Positions 1-9,275 of a stretch of 64,000 nucleotides of DNA are shown piece after piece. The stretch is from Tsukamurella sp. TY48 (GTDB taxonomy: Bacteria; Actinomycetota; Actinomycetes; Mycobacteriales; Mycobacteriaceae), in NCBI RefSeq assembly GCF_019656655.1, contig NZ_BPMV01000001.1, positions 62,001 through 126,000 on the forward strand, in the 5' to 3' direction. A program made the translations under genes and the position numbers. The notes under the pieces were generated by a model, which did no database searches, was not told the DNA's origin, and saw only the letters and a program-made list of their open reading frames with translations. How positions within the stretch are numbered: position 1 is the first letter of the stretch; each line of letters begins with the position of its first letter.

Positions 1-68
1 TCGTGGTCTCCACCCTCGCGATCCGCTTGATCTTCAAGAGCTTCAGCGCCGGAGAGGAAGCCGCCTGA
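1..68 (+). CDS. ABC transporter permease, C-terminal fragment
   Basis: Only the last 21 codons are in the window; they end in the charged tail FSAGEEAA before TGA. The stop overlaps the next start by one base (TGATG at 66-70), so the gene is in the same operon as the following permease and ATPase. By position it is most likely the first inner-membrane permease (MalF/SmoF type) of the importer. The fragment itself has too little sequence to prove the family. Confidence 0.6.
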   Translation, partial: VVSTLAIRLIFKSFSAGEEAA

Positions 69-919
69 TGTCCACCACCGCCGACACCACCGTTCTGCCC
101 CGCCGGCGCCGCGATCCCAAGGGCGGTGCGCTCACAGCGCTCACCTGGATCATCGCGGTGGGCTTCTTCTTCCCGGTGCTGTGGATGGTGCTCACCGCGT
201 TCAAACAGGAGAGCGATGCCGCCACCCGGCCGCCCACCGTCTTCTTCGTACCCACCCTGGACCAGTTCAAGGCCGTCTTCGACTCGGGAATCGGCATCCC
301 ACTGCTCAATTCGGTGTTCGCCACGGTGATCTCGACGCTGCTCGTCCTGCTGCTCGGCATTCCCGCGGCGTTCGCCCTGTCGCTGCGCCCGGTGCGCAAG
401 ACCCAGGACGCGCTGTTCTTCTTCATCAGCACCAAGATGCTGCCGATCGTGGCCGCGATCATCCCGCTGTACGTGATCGTGGGCCGGATCGGCATGCTGG
501 ACAACATCTGGACGCTGGTCATCCTGTACACGGCGATGAACCTGCCGATCGCCGTGTGGATGATGCGCTCCTTCTTCCTCGAGGTCCCGAGCGAACTGCT
601 CGAGGCCGCGAGCATGGACGGTGCCAGCCTGTGGACCTCGGTGCGGGAGGTGATCCTGCCGATCGTCTCCCCGGGCATCGCCGCCACGGCCCTGATCTGC
701 GTGATCTTCTCGTGGAACGAATTCTTCTTCGCGGTGAACCTCACCGCGGTCAACGCCCAGACGATGCCGGTGGCGCTCACCGGTTTCATGTCCGGGCAGG
801 GCCTGTTCTGGGCCAAGCTCTCGGCGGCCTCCGTGCTCGCCGCCCTCCCCGTCGTGATCTGCGGATGGATCGCCCAGAACAAGCTGGTGCGCGGCCTGTC
901 CTTCGGTGCGATCAAGTAG
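68..919 (+). CDS. Carbohydrate (polyol-type) ABC transporter permease, MalG family
   Basis: 283-residue inner-membrane permease with about six hydrophobic segments. The cytoplasmic EAA loop that docks to the ATPase is seen around residues 178-200 (EAASMDGASLW followed by ILPIVSPGI). The C-terminal half (LFWAKLSAASVLA, then GWIAQNKLVRGLSFGAIK) closely resembles the sorbitol/mannitol permeases SmoG/MtlG as I remember them, so a sugar alcohol is the likely substrate. It starts by a one-base overlap with the upstream permease, and the ATPase follows 18 bases downstream. Substrate is inferred from family resemblance, since the binding protein gene lies outside the window. Confidence 0.88.
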   Translation: MSTTADTTVLPRRRRDPKGGALTALTWIIAVGFFFPVLWMVLTAFKQESDAATRPPTVFFVPTLDQFKAVFDSGIGIPLLNSVFATVISTLLVLLLGIPAAFALSLRPVRKTQDALFFFISTKMLPIVAAIIPLYVIVGRIGMLDNIWTLVILYTAMNLPIAVWMMRSFFLEVPSELLEAASMDGASLWTSVREVILPIVSPGIAATALICVIFSWNEFFFAVNLTAVNAQTMPVALTGFMSGQGLFWAKLSAASVLAALPVVICGWIAQNKLVRGLSFGAIK

Positions 920-937
920 AAGAACTAGGAGTTATCG

Positions 938-2044
<1,107 letters not shown>

Positions 2045-2055
2045 GCCCGAAACGG

Positions 2056-2090
2056 GGAACGCCCCGCATCCAGTGGATGCGGGGCGTTCC
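2056..2090. terminator. Bidirectional terminator between importer operon and rpsA
   Basis: Perfect 16-bp inverted repeat (arms 2056-2071 and 2075-2090) with a 3-base loop, GC-rich, in the 60-bp gap between two convergent genes. It can act in both directions. There is no long U tract. Confidence 0.85.
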
Positions 2091-2104
2091 TCGTCTGCTG
2101 CGTA

Positions 2105-3583
2105 TCAGGCGTTGCCCGACAGCTTCTCGCGGAGAGCGGCGAGCTGAGCATCGCTCGCCAGCGAACCACCGGCGCTGGGCGCAGCCTCGGCGCGATCGTC
2201 CGAGGACGACTCGCTCGAGTAGTTCGCACCACCGGCGGCGGGGCCACCCGCGGCGGCCTCGGCGGCCTCGTCGGCGGCGAACTTCTCCATCTGCGCGGTG
2301 TGCATCTTGTGGCGACGCTCCGCCTCGGCGTAGCGACCCTCCCACTCCTCGCGCTGCTTGTCGAAGCCCTCGAGCCACTCGTTGGTCTCGGGATCGAAGC
2401 CCTCGGGGAAGATGTACTCGCCGTTCTCGTCGTAGCTGTCGGCCATGCCGTACTTCGACGGGTCGAACTCCTCGGTGTAGTCCTCGTTGGCCTGCTTGAG
2501 GCTCAGCGAGATACGACGACGCTCGAGGTCGATGTCGATGACCTTGACCATCGCATCGTCGCCGACCGAGACGACCTGGTCCGGGACCTCGACGTGGCGC
2601 TCGGCCAGCTCCGAGATGTGGACGAGGCCCTCGATGCCCTCCTCGACGCGCACGAACGCGCCGAACGGGACGAGCTTGGTGACCTTGCCGGGCACGATCT
2701 GGCCGATGGCGTGGGTCCGGGCGAACTGACGCCACGGATCCTCCTGGGTCGCCTTGAGCGACAGCGAGACGCGCTCGCGGTCCAGGTCGACGTCGAGGAC
2801 CTCGACGGTGACCTCGTCGCCCACGGTGACCACCTCGGAGGGGTGATCGATGTGCTTCCAGGACAGCTCGGAGACGTGCACCAGGCCGTCGACGCCGCCC
2901 AGGTCCACGAAGGCACCGAAGTTGACGATGGAGGACACGACGCCCTTGCGGACCTGGCCCTTCTGCAGCTGGTGCAGGAACTCGCTGCGGACCTCGGACT
3001 GGGTCTGCTCGAGCCACGCACGGCGCGACAGGACCACGTTGTTGCGGTTCTTGTCGAGCTCGATGATCTTGGCCTCGATCTCCTTGCCGATGTACGGCTG
3101 GAGGTCGCGCACGCGGCGCATCTCGACCAGGGAGGCCGGGAGGAAGCCGCGGAGGCCGATGTCCAGGATCAGACCACCCTTGACCACCTCGATGACGGTG
3201 CCCTTGACGGCCTCGTCCTTCTCCTTGAGCTCCTCGATCGTGCCCCAGGCGCGCTCGTACTGCGCACGCTTCTTGGACAGGATCAGGCGGCCTTCCTTGT
3301 CCTCCTTGGTGAGGACGAGGGCCTCGACCGCGTCGCCGACGTTGACGACCTCGGAGGGGTCGACATCGTGCTTGATGCTGAGCTCGCGGGAGGGGATGAC
3401 GCCTTCGGTCTTGTAACCGATGTCGAGGAGGACCTCGTCACGATCGACCTTGACGATGGTGCCCTCGACGATGTCGCCATCGTTGAAGTACTTGATCGTC
3501 GCGTCGATTGCGGCGAGGAAGTCCTCCGCGGTGCCGATGTCGTTGACGGCGACCTGCGGGGACGTAACAGTGGAGGTGGGCAT
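2105..3583 (-). CDS. rpsA: 30S ribosomal protein S1
   Basis: 492 residues with four S1 OB-fold repeats at about 36-105, 122-188, 206-278 and 292-364, seen from the recurring pattern VEGTIVKV... / ...GVIPSRELS, FGAFVDLGGVDGLVHVSELSW and FGAFVRVEEGIEGLVHISEL. This is the short four-domain actinobacterial form (Mycobacterium tuberculosis RpsA is about 481 residues). An Ala/Gly/Ser-rich acidic tail follows (430-492). S1 brings mRNA to the 30S subunit. ATG at 3583 with GGAG about 13 bases upstream. The neighbour polA lies on the same strand about 7 kb upstream, broadly as in mycobacteria, although here other genes are interposed. Confidence 0.97.
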   Translation of the reverse strand: MPTSTVTSPQVAVNDIGTAEDFLAAIDATIKYFNDGDIVEGTIVKVDRDEVLLDIGYKTEGVIPSRELSIKHDVDPSEVVNVGDAVEALVLTKEDKEGRLILSKKRAQYERAWGTIEELKEKDEAVKGTVIEVVKGGLILDIGLRGFLPASLVEMRRVRDLQPYIGKEIEAKIIELDKNRNNVVLSRRAWLEQTQSEVRSEFLHQLQKGQVRKGVVSSIVNFGAFVDLGGVDGLVHVSELSWKHIDHPSEVVTVGDEVTVEVLDVDLDRERVSLSLKATQEDPWRQFARTHAIGQIVPGKVTKLVPFGAFVRVEEGIEGLVHISELAERHVEVPDQVVSVGDDAMVKVIDIDLERRRISLSLKQANEDYTEEFDPSKYGMADSYDENGEYIFPEGFDPETNEWLEGFDKQREEWEGRYAEAERRHKMHTAQMEKFAADEAAEAAAGGPAAGGANYSSESSSDDRAEAAPSAGGSLASDAQLAALREKLSGNA

Positions 3584-3713
3584 TGGGTAAGTTGCTCCGG
3601 ACAGGGTGCTCGTAGTTGGTTCGAAATCGCGCGTACATGGGCACGCGCGTGCTATACCCTACGCCACCCGGTGCTAGCTGGGCAAACCGCCCTCGCGAGA
3701 GAGGCTCACACCG

Positions 3714-4520
3714 GTGCACTACCGCCCCAAACCGGACATGCGGCACGACAGCGCCGGCTCCGAGGCCGCGAACCGGTCGTGGTGGGATTCCGACGCCGAC
3801 GCGTACCACGCCGAACACGCCGCCTTCCTGGGCGTGGACACCGCCGAGGGCGATTTCGTGTGGTGCCCCGAGGGCCTGCGCGAATCCGATGTCCGACTGT
3901 TGGGCGAGGTGGCGGGCACCGTCGCCCTGGAGATCGGATGCGGCAGCGCCCCGTGCTCCCGCTGGCTCGCCGCGCAGGGCGCCTCGGTGATCGGTCTCGA
4001 CATCTCGGCGGGCATGCTGCGCCGCGGGCTCCCCCACGTCCGCGGCGGCAATCCCCTGCTGGTGCAGGCGGGCGCCGAGCACCTCCCGGTGGCCGACGGG
4101 ACCGTCGACCTCGTCTGCTCCGCCTTCGGCGGCATCCCGTTCGTGGCCGATTCCGCGGGAGTCATGGCCGAGGCGGCGCGGGTGCTGCGGCCGGGAGGCC
4201 GGTTCGTCTTCTCCGTCAATCATCCGATGCGATGGATGTTCCTCGACGACCCCGGGCCCGACGGCCTGGTGGCCACCCTCTCCTATTTCGACCGGTCGCC
4301 CTACGTGGAGACCGACGAGGCCGGCACCCCGACCTATGTCGAGCACCACCGGACGATGGGCGACCGGATCCGCGAGATCGTCGGGGCGGGCCTGCGCCTG
4401 ATCGACGTGATCGAGCCCGAATGGCCCGAGGGCTTCACCCAGCAGTGGGGCCAGTGGAGCCCCCTGCGCGGCGCGATCTTCCCCGGCACCGCCGTCTTCG
4501 TCTGCGACCTCCCCGCCTGA
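3714..4520 (+). CDS. Class I SAM-dependent methyltransferase
   Basis: 268 residues with the Rossmann methyltransferase core: motif I ALEIGCGSAPCSRWL (about 64-78), acidic loop end of beta-2 IGLDIS, motif post-I near VDLVCSAFGG, and a Methyltransf_11-like fold through to VLRPGGRFVF. The substrate is not evident. The GTG at 3714 is chosen because a purine-rich AGAGAGG lies about 9 bases upstream; an ATG at 3738 is possible but has no ribosome site. Divergent from rpsA over 130 bases. A similar methyltransferase near rpsA is, as I recall, common in mycobacteria. Confidence 0.82.
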   Translation: MHYRPKPDMRHDSAGSEAANRSWWDSDADAYHAEHAAFLGVDTAEGDFVWCPEGLRESDVRLLGEVAGTVALEIGCGSAPCSRWLAAQGASVIGLDISAGMLRRGLPHVRGGNPLLVQAGAEHLPVADGTVDLVCSAFGGIPFVADSAGVMAEAARVLRPGGRFVFSVNHPMRWMFLDDPGPDGLVATLSYFDRSPYVETDEAGTPTYVEHHRTMGDRIREIVGAGLRLIDVIEPEWPEGFTQQWGQWSPLRGAIFPGTAVFVCDLPA

Positions 4521-4703
4521 ATCCCGACTTAACAGCGTTAGCCCACACCGTGTCCTGGGTAAACACCTGCACCCAGTGCAAGCACACGCGGGAATGTCCG
4601 GATTCCAGGGAACTCACAGCGGATCGTGCGCCTGCGTTCACCACCGCCGGGTCTACTCGTTCCAGAGGGATCCGACGGTGATCTCGCTGAGGAGAACCAA
4701 CGC

Positions 4704-5165
4704 ATGAATCGCACCACCCATCGCATCCGCCGCGCAGCCACCGCGACCGCCGTCGTGGCCGCCGGCGCCGCCCTGCTCGTCCCCGCCACCGCGAGCGCCG
4801 CCCCTGTCTCACCGACGGCGCCGGTGCCCGGCACCCAGTGCAACGTCGGTCAGGTCGAACGCGCCACCGCGAAGGTGGCGCCCGAGTTCTGGCAGCACAT
4901 CAGCGGCAACCCCAAGGCGAAGGAGCGTTTCGAGCAGACACTCGTGCAGACGCCCGAGCAGCGCACGGCGGCGCGCGAGGCCGCAAAGAAGGACCGGCAG
5001 GCCAAGATCGACGAGTGGAAGAAGGCCAATCCGGGGAAGACGCCGCCACAGCACGGGGCCGGAAAGCCCGGCGGAAAGCACGACGGAACGCCCCGTACCA
5101 AGCCCTCCAAGGAACAGGTCGAGCAGAAGATCGCGCAGGTCAAGGCCACCTGCGCCACCAGCTGA
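4704..5165 (+). CDS. Small exported protein, haemophore-related family (paralogue 1)
   Basis: 153 residues starting at the ATG with GAGGAGAACC 8-17 bases upstream. Signal peptide at 1-33 (RR-rich n-region, alanine core, cleavage after ASA). The mature part has a first cysteine in TQCNVGQVERATAKVAP and a last cysteine in ATCATS, a pair expected to close a disulphide around a helical core. This CT-x-Q-x-E layout resembles the actinobacterial haemophore-related (Rv0203-like) small proteins. It differs from its two neighbours by a Lys/Gly/Pro-rich insertion at about 98-135. Haem binding is not demonstrated; no histidine-rich site is seen. Confidence 0.55.
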   Translation: MNRTTHRIRRAATATAVVAAGAALLVPATASAAPVSPTAPVPGTQCNVGQVERATAKVAPEFWQHISGNPKAKERFEQTLVQTPEQRTAAREAAKKDRQAKIDEWKKANPGKTPPQHGAGKPGGKHDGTPRTKPSKEQVEQKIAQVKATCATS

Positions 5166-5181
5166 TACGCGGGTACAGGTT

Positions 5182-5219
5182 GGACGGTGCCGGGTTGTCC
5201 ATCCCGGCACCGTCCTTTT
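5182..5219 (+). terminator. Intrinsic terminator after paralogue 1
   Basis: 13-bp perfect stem (5182-5194 with 5203-5215), 8-base loop, followed directly by TTTT. Confidence 0.85.
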
Positions 5220-5304
5220 CTCGTTCACTTCGAGCCGGTATCGTCGCCCGAGCGGTCGCCGCCACCTCACCGCAGACGAGGCGGCCGCAGAGAAGGAGAC
5301 AGAC

Positions 5305-5658
5305 ATGATTCGGACGCGCATCGTCGCCGGTACCGCGGTGCTCGCGGCCGGCCTGGCCCTCGCCCCCGCCGTCGCCTCCGCCGCACCGAACGACAAGGTG
5401 CCGGGTACCAAGTGCACCGTCGCGCAGGTCGAGCGCGCGACGCAGATGATCGCCCCCGAGGCGATCGCCGTGATGAACGGCACCCCCGGCGGCCGCGAGA
5501 AGGCGAACAAGATCCTCGTGGCCAAGCCCGAGGAGCGGCAGAAGCTGATCGAGCAGCTCGCCGAGGAGAACCCCGCGGGCGCCGCCTACTACAAGGCGAA
5601 CCGCGCCGATATCGACGCGAAGATCTCCAAGGTCATCGCGACCTGCCAGAACTACTGA
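5305..5658 (+). CDS. Small exported protein, haemophore-related family (paralogue 2)
   Basis: 117 residues, ATG preceded by GAAGGAGAC. Signal peptide 1-28 ending in ASAAP. The mature protein has the paired cysteines in TKCTVAQVERATQMIAP and IATCQNY at the C-terminus, with an all-helical core (EERQKLIEQLAEENPAGAAYY). The segment CxVxQVERAT is shared with the gene upstream, so the two are recent tandem duplicates. Length and layout fit the haemophore-related family, as recalled from mycobacteria. Separate from paralogue 1 by a terminator, so it has its own promoter. Confidence 0.55.
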   Translation: MIRTRIVAGTAVLAAGLALAPAVASAAPNDKVPGTKCTVAQVERATQMIAPEAIAVMNGTPGGREKANKILVAKPEERQKLIEQLAEENPAGAAYYKANRADIDAKISKVIATCQNY

Positions 5659-5690
5659 GCCCCTCCACGGACCCGAAAGGCCCCACCCGC

Positions 5691-6107
5691 ATGACCTTCC
5701 GTCGTTTCGCCGCCACCGCCGCCGTCCTCGGCGCCGTGTCGCTGGCCGGTGCCCCGTTCGCTGCCGCAGCGCCCGGCCCCGCTCCCAAGCCGGCCGACCC
5801 GAACCTGGCGCGTGCCGTGCCCGGCACCTCGTGCACCGTGGGGCAGCTGCGCACCGCGATCGATCGCTCCTCGCCGGGTCTCTCGGCCAAGCTGGACCAG
5901 GTGGCCGGTGGCTCCAAGCAGTTCGCCGACATCGCGACCTCCGATCCGAACACCCGGCAGATCCGGCTCGCCACCCTGGCGTTCACCGGCTCTTCCGCGG
6001 GATTCGGCATCTTCTCCGAGCAGCAGAACATTCAGCGCGCGCTCGGCGATGCGTACCGCACCTGCGCGTCCGTGAAGCCCGCTGCGGCCCCCGCGAAGGC
6101 GAAGTAA
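5691..6107 (+). CDS. Small exported protein, haemophore-related family (paralogue 3)
   Basis: 138 residues. ATG 32 bases after the previous stop, so probably co-transcribed with paralogue 2. Signal peptide 1-27 (cleavage at AAAAP), a proline-rich linker, then VPGTSCTVGQLRTAIDRSSP and a closing cysteine in YRTCASV, the same two-cysteine plan as its neighbours. An Ala/Lys-rich tail ends the chain. More diverged than paralogues 1 and 2. Function inferred only from family resemblance. Confidence 0.5.
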   Translation: MTFRRFAATAAVLGAVSLAGAPFAAAAPGPAPKPADPNLARAVPGTSCTVGQLRTAIDRSSPGLSAKLDQVAGGSKQFADIATSDPNTRQIRLATLAFTGSSAGFGIFSEQQNIQRALGDAYRTCASVKPAAAPAKAK

Positions 6108-6120
6108 CGACCGACGCTCA

Positions 6121-6160
6121 ACGACGGCGCCGCACCCCGATGTGGGGGCGGCGCCGTCGT
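6121..6160 (+). terminator. Terminator hairpin after the exported-protein cluster
   Basis: Inverted repeat with 13-bp outer arms (6121-6133, 6148-6160) and an inner CCCC/GGGG pairing around a 5-base loop. Confidence 0.8.
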
Positions 6161-6247
6161 CGTTCACGCAGCTTCCGAGGGCACCCCGAATCGTCGACGA
6201 CCGTCCACCCGGCGTTCCCCTGGACGCCACCACCGGAGTGGACCCTG

Positions 6248-7078
6248 ATGCCCATGAAACTCGTTAGCCGCCGAAGCATTCTGGCCGCCGTCGCCGCCAC
6301 CGCGATCGCCGCGCTCGCACCCGCCGTCGCCCAGGCCGATGCGAACGCCGTTCCCAACTACGAGGTCAAGCTCAACCTGAACGCCTCGGCGCTGGACGGT
6401 GGCGCACCCTCGGCGGCCGTGAAGTCGACCTTCGGCATCACGTCCGCGCCGAAGGGGCTGTCGTACGAGTACTTCGACACCGAGACCAAGAAGCTCTCCG
6501 GGGAGGGCTGGTCGGTGCGGCTGCGCCACGAGGCGGGCCAGAGCCTGGACCTGAACTACAAGAAGCGCTTCCCCGTGACCAATGGCGACGTGGATGCGGC
6601 GCTGACCACGGCGAATCAGGCGGGATTCGACTCCTCGGACACGAACTACGACGCCCAGGTCGACTGGACCTACGGTAAGCAGACGCTGAGCTTCGCCACC
6701 AAGAAGACCGCATCGGCGAGCGGGCTCTCGGGCACCGCGCTGCCGGACGCCTCGACGGCGCGCGATCTGGTCGTGGCGCAGATCCCCGGCAAGCTCGAGA
6801 ACTGGACGTCGAAGAACTGGGGCAAGGACGCCCTTCAGGCCTCTCGCGTGCACGGCCCCGTCACCTCGCAGGAGTGGAAGGGCGCGTGGCAGGGCGTCAA
6901 GCCCGCGATCGAGGTGCTCCCCATGCCGGGCCAGACAGTGGTCGAGTTCAGCTTCAAGTCCGATACCCGGGCGGGCGCGCAGTCGCTGCGCCAGAAGGCG
7001 ATCGACACGCTCAGCGCGAAGGGCTGGCTGCTGCCCGGCGATGTGCTCAAGACCGAGCTGATCCTGAGCACCTACTAG
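6248..7078 (+). CDS. Exported CYTH-fold (triphosphate tunnel-like) protein
   Basis: 276 residues from ATG 6248. Signal peptide 1-34 with RR in SRRSILAAV and cleavage after AQA. The mature N-terminus reads NYEVKLNLN, then YFDTETKKLSGEGWSVRLRHE and LNYKKRF, which is the beta-strand pattern of the CYTH domain (adenylate cyclase class IV / thiamine triphosphatase). The usual ExExK opening is degenerate here: the first Glu is Asn. About 240 residues after cleavage fits one CYTH domain. CYTH enzymes are normally cytoplasmic; an exported one is unusual. Function unknown; it may bind phosphate-rich ligands outside the cell. Starts after a terminator, so it is a separate unit. Confidence 0.6.
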   Translation: MPMKLVSRRSILAAVAATAIAALAPAVAQADANAVPNYEVKLNLNASALDGGAPSAAVKSTFGITSAPKGLSYEYFDTETKKLSGEGWSVRLRHEAGQSLDLNYKKRFPVTNGDVDAALTTANQAGFDSSDTNYDAQVDWTYGKQTLSFATKKTASASGLSGTALPDASTARDLVVAQIPGKLENWTSKNWGKDALQASRVHGPVTSQEWKGAWQGVKPAIEVLPMPGQTVVEFSFKSDTRAGAQSLRQKAIDTLSAKGWLLPGDVLKTELILSTY

Positions 7079-7087
7079 GCGGAGCCG

Positions 7088-7438
7088 CTATTCGCCGATC
7101 GCGACCAGGAGTGCGCTCTCGATCGCCGCGGCGGCATCCCGGTTGTCCTGTTCGGCGGAGCGCGAACCCACCCGACGGTCCGCCTCGGGCAGGAGTAGCA
7201 CCGGCGGCACGTCCAGGGCGGCCGCGAGGCGGTACAGCGTGGACATGTGCGGATCGGAGAAGCGATCTCCGGAACTGACGTTCCGCTCGATGTTGGAGAT
7301 CTGATTGCGATGCAGTCCCGCGCGCTCGGCGAGCTTCTCCTGCGATATCCCTCGCGCCTTACGGAGGGTCAGAAGACGGTAGGCAAGGGAGTCGCCGTAG
7401 GACTCCCACTCGATATCGGGTCCGCTCACGTCACACAC
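7088..7438 (-). CDS. XRE-family helix-turn-helix regulator
   Basis: About 116 residues. Cro/C1-type HTH over LTLRKARGISQEKLAERAGL and HRNQISNIERN, then STLYRLAAALDVPP, the typical fourth and fifth helices. The tail after about residue 75 (LLPEADRRVGSRS) carries no recognised domain. The start is uncertain: GTG at 7438, GTG at 7429 or TTG at 7459 are all in frame; a TAGGGC-like -10 just upstream of 7459 suggests transcription starts very close to the coding region. Converges with the CYTH gene. Targets unknown. Confidence 0.75.
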   Translation of the reverse strand: MCDVSGPDIEWESYGDSLAYRLLTLRKARGISQEKLAERAGLHRNQISNIERNVSSGDRFSDPHMSTLYRLAAALDVPPVLLLPEADRRVGSRSAEQDNRDAAAAIESALLVAIGE

Positions 7439-7523
7439 CGTGTCCGACGGACGCGGCAATGTCTGCCCTACACGTTATGAACTTGTGCGATCGCAATTCG
7501 AACGGCATGTACGAATGCTTATA

Positions 7524-8129
7524 TCAACACGAGTGCAGGTGCAACAGGTGCACCGCCTCCGCCAGGTCGTCCACTGTCTCCCGCGCGCCCGCGACCAGCA
7601 GATCAGCGGCGCCGAACTCCCCCGTTGTGACGCCCACGAAGTCGCATCCCGCCGCCCGCGCGGCCGCCGCATCCTCCACGTGATCGCCCAGGTAGGCACG
7701 CACATCGTCGTACCGCAGGAGCGCCTGCCCCTTGGCCGCACCGAAGTGGTCGCCCACCACCTCCGTCACGTCCAGGCCGGCATCCGCCACGGCACGCTCC
7801 GCGGCCGCCTGCTGCTTCGCTGACACCACCACAGATCGGCCGCCGGCGGCGCGGATCGCGGCGAGCAGCTCGTGCGCGCCGGGAAGAACCGGCACCGGCG
7901 TCTCGGTATCGGTGTCGTAGTGGTGCCGGTACCGGCGCATGAACGCCACCGCGTCGATATCGGGCACCACCTTCACCGCGACATCGCCCATCGGCTCCCC
8001 CATGTACGGCAGGAGCAGCTCGTCGCCGATCGAGTACCCCAGATCGGAGAACGACCGGCGGGCGGCGCTGAGGATGCGTGCCCGCGAGTCGATGAGCGTG
8101 AGGTCGAGATCGAATCCGATGGTGAACAC
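7524..8129 (-). CDS. HAD-superfamily hydrolase (phosphoglycolate phosphatase-like)
   Basis: 201 residues from GTG 8129. Motif I GFDLDLTLIDS gives nucleophile Asp7 and acid/base Asp9. Motif II is in VVVSAKQ, motif III lysine in GAAKGQALL, and motif IV acidic pair in YLGDHVEDAAAARA. A helical cap lies between residues 15 and 85. The layout is that of a Gph/PgmB-like small-molecule phosphatase. Lies downstream of the patatin gene on the same strand but separated by a strong hairpin. Confidence 0.85.
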   Translation of the reverse strand: MFTIGFDLDLTLIDSRARILSAARRSFSDLGYSIGDELLLPYMGEPMGDVAVKVVPDIDAVAFMRRYRHHYDTDTETPVPVLPGAHELLAAIRAAGGRSVVVSAKQQAAAERAVADAGLDVTEVVGDHFGAAKGQALLRYDDVRAYLGDHVEDAAAARAAGCDFVGVTTGEFGAADLLVAGARETVDDLAEAVHLLHLHSC

Positions 8130-8143
8130 GGCCTCCGACGCTA

Positions 8144-8169
8144 CCCGCCGGGCCCGGGGGCCCGGCGGG
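8144..8169 (-). terminator. GC-rich hairpin after the patatin gene
   Basis: 12-bp inverted repeat of only G and C (8144-8155 with 8158-8169) with a 2-base loop, between the stop of the lipase and the start of the HAD gene. No U tract; stem-only terminators are common in actinobacteria. Confidence 0.6.
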
Positions 8170-8174
8170 GTCCC

Positions 8175-9077
8175 TCAGCCCCGGAAGAACTCGAGGGCGG
8201 GAGCGAGTTCGCGGCCCTGCGCGGCGCCCGCACAAGCCGCCGGTGGGCGGGTCGACGGGTCCATCACGTTGCCGCCGAACGCGGCGCGGGAGGCGTCATC
8301 GGGGCCGACGATCTCGACGGTACTGCCGGCGGCACGCAGCTCCTCCACTTGGGCGTGCAGGTTCGCCCGCCAGTGCGGGGGCGTCCGCGCGGCTCCCCCG
8401 AACGGCGCGAGCACCAGGACCCGGTCGAATCCCGCGGCGAGGTCTGCGTTCTCGGCATTGGCGCGGTAGCCGCCGTCGATGTAATGACGCGCACCGATGC
8501 GGTAGGCGAATCCACTGGAGCAGCTCGCCGCGACGGCGTCCACGAGCGCGACCTCGCCGTGCCGGTCGAAGACCACGGGCTCGCCGGTGACCGCGTCGAC
8601 GGCCGTCAGGGCGATCGGCCGGTCCGGCCAGTGCGGGGACGGGAGCCGCGCGGCGACGGTGTCTCGCCACCGAGCCCGGACGGAATCGTCCGAGGAGGCC
8701 TCCAGGGCAAGGGCGGAAGCGCCCATCCTGCGTCGCATGTCGGCGAGGTCGGTCGCCTCCGCGATGAGCCGGCCCGTTCGGCGCATCTGATCGGCGACGG
8801 CGGAGGCGGTGGCTCGCGTCCCGCCCGCGGAGCGCGCGGGTATCGGTGCCGTGAGGATGTCCGCCAGGAGCCGGGGCGGCGGCGCCGCGGCGATCTGTGC
8901 GGCCGCCGTGGCACCGGCGGAGGTGCCGATCGTGAGGTCGGCGTCGGTCACGTCGACGCCGGCCTCATGGAGACCGGCGATCACGCCGATGAGCCAGGCA
9001 TTGCCGGCGGAGCCACCACCGCCGAGCACCAGCGCCCGGCCGCGAGCCGAACGAGAAGAAGTGGGAATCGTGTTCAT
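8175..9077 (-). CDS. Patatin-like phospholipase
   Basis: 300 residues. Oxyanion-hole glycines LVLGGGGSAG (17-26), nucleophile elbow GTSAG with Ser53, and catalytic Asp201 in YIDGGYR, which together form the Ser-Asp dyad of patatins. No signal peptide or membrane segment, so it is cytosolic. Probable lipid acyl hydrolase or lysophospholipase. Its own ribosome site is weak (GAAAGG). A 19-codon open frame with a much stronger ribosome site ends 42 bases upstream. Confidence 0.88.
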   Translation of the reverse strand: MNTIPTSSRSARGRALVLGGGGSAGNAWLIGVIAGLHEAGVDVTDADLTIGTSAGATAAAQIAAAPPPRLLADILTAPIPARSAGGTRATASAVADQMRRTGRLIAEATDLADMRRRMGASALALEASSDDSVRARWRDTVAARLPSPHWPDRPIALTAVDAVTGEPVVFDRHGEVALVDAVAASCSSGFAYRIGARHYIDGGYRANAENADLAAGFDRVLVLAPFGGAARTPPHWRANLHAQVEELRAAGSTVEIVGPDDASRAAFGGNVMDPSTRPPAACAGAAQGRELAPALEFFRG

Positions 9078-9119
9078 GGGAACGGCCTTTCAGAGATTCT
9101 GATCGGGCGCCCCGGGCGA

Positions 9120-9179
9120 CTAGGACAGTCGCGCGATCGTGCACTGCAGCGGCGCGCCCACTACGGGTACTGCGTTCAT
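9120..9179 (-). CDS. Possible 19-residue leader peptide upstream of the patatin gene
   Basis: ATG at 9179 is preceded at ideal distance by GGAGGTGAG, one of the best ribosome sites in the window. The frame encodes MNAVPVVGAPLQCTIARLS and stops at 9120. It lies on the same strand as the lipase gene and ends 42 bases before its ATG. No match to a known attenuator peptide is evident (no run of one amino acid, a single Cys). It may regulate the lipase by translation coupling, or be an independent micro-protein. Confidence 0.35.
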   Translation of the reverse strand: MNAVPVVGAPLQCTIARLS

Positions 9180-9275
9180 GGGACTCACCTCCTGCGGTCG
9201 GATCACGATGGAACCGACGCTAGCACCGGTGCCGGCGCCCGCGCATCCCAGTTTCTCGCCGGCCGCGCATGCGTG

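Noticed and set aside
2300-4681. Long plus-strand frame across rpsA and the methyltransferase
   Set aside because: Antisense to rpsA and in the wrong frame for the methyltransferase; no motif.
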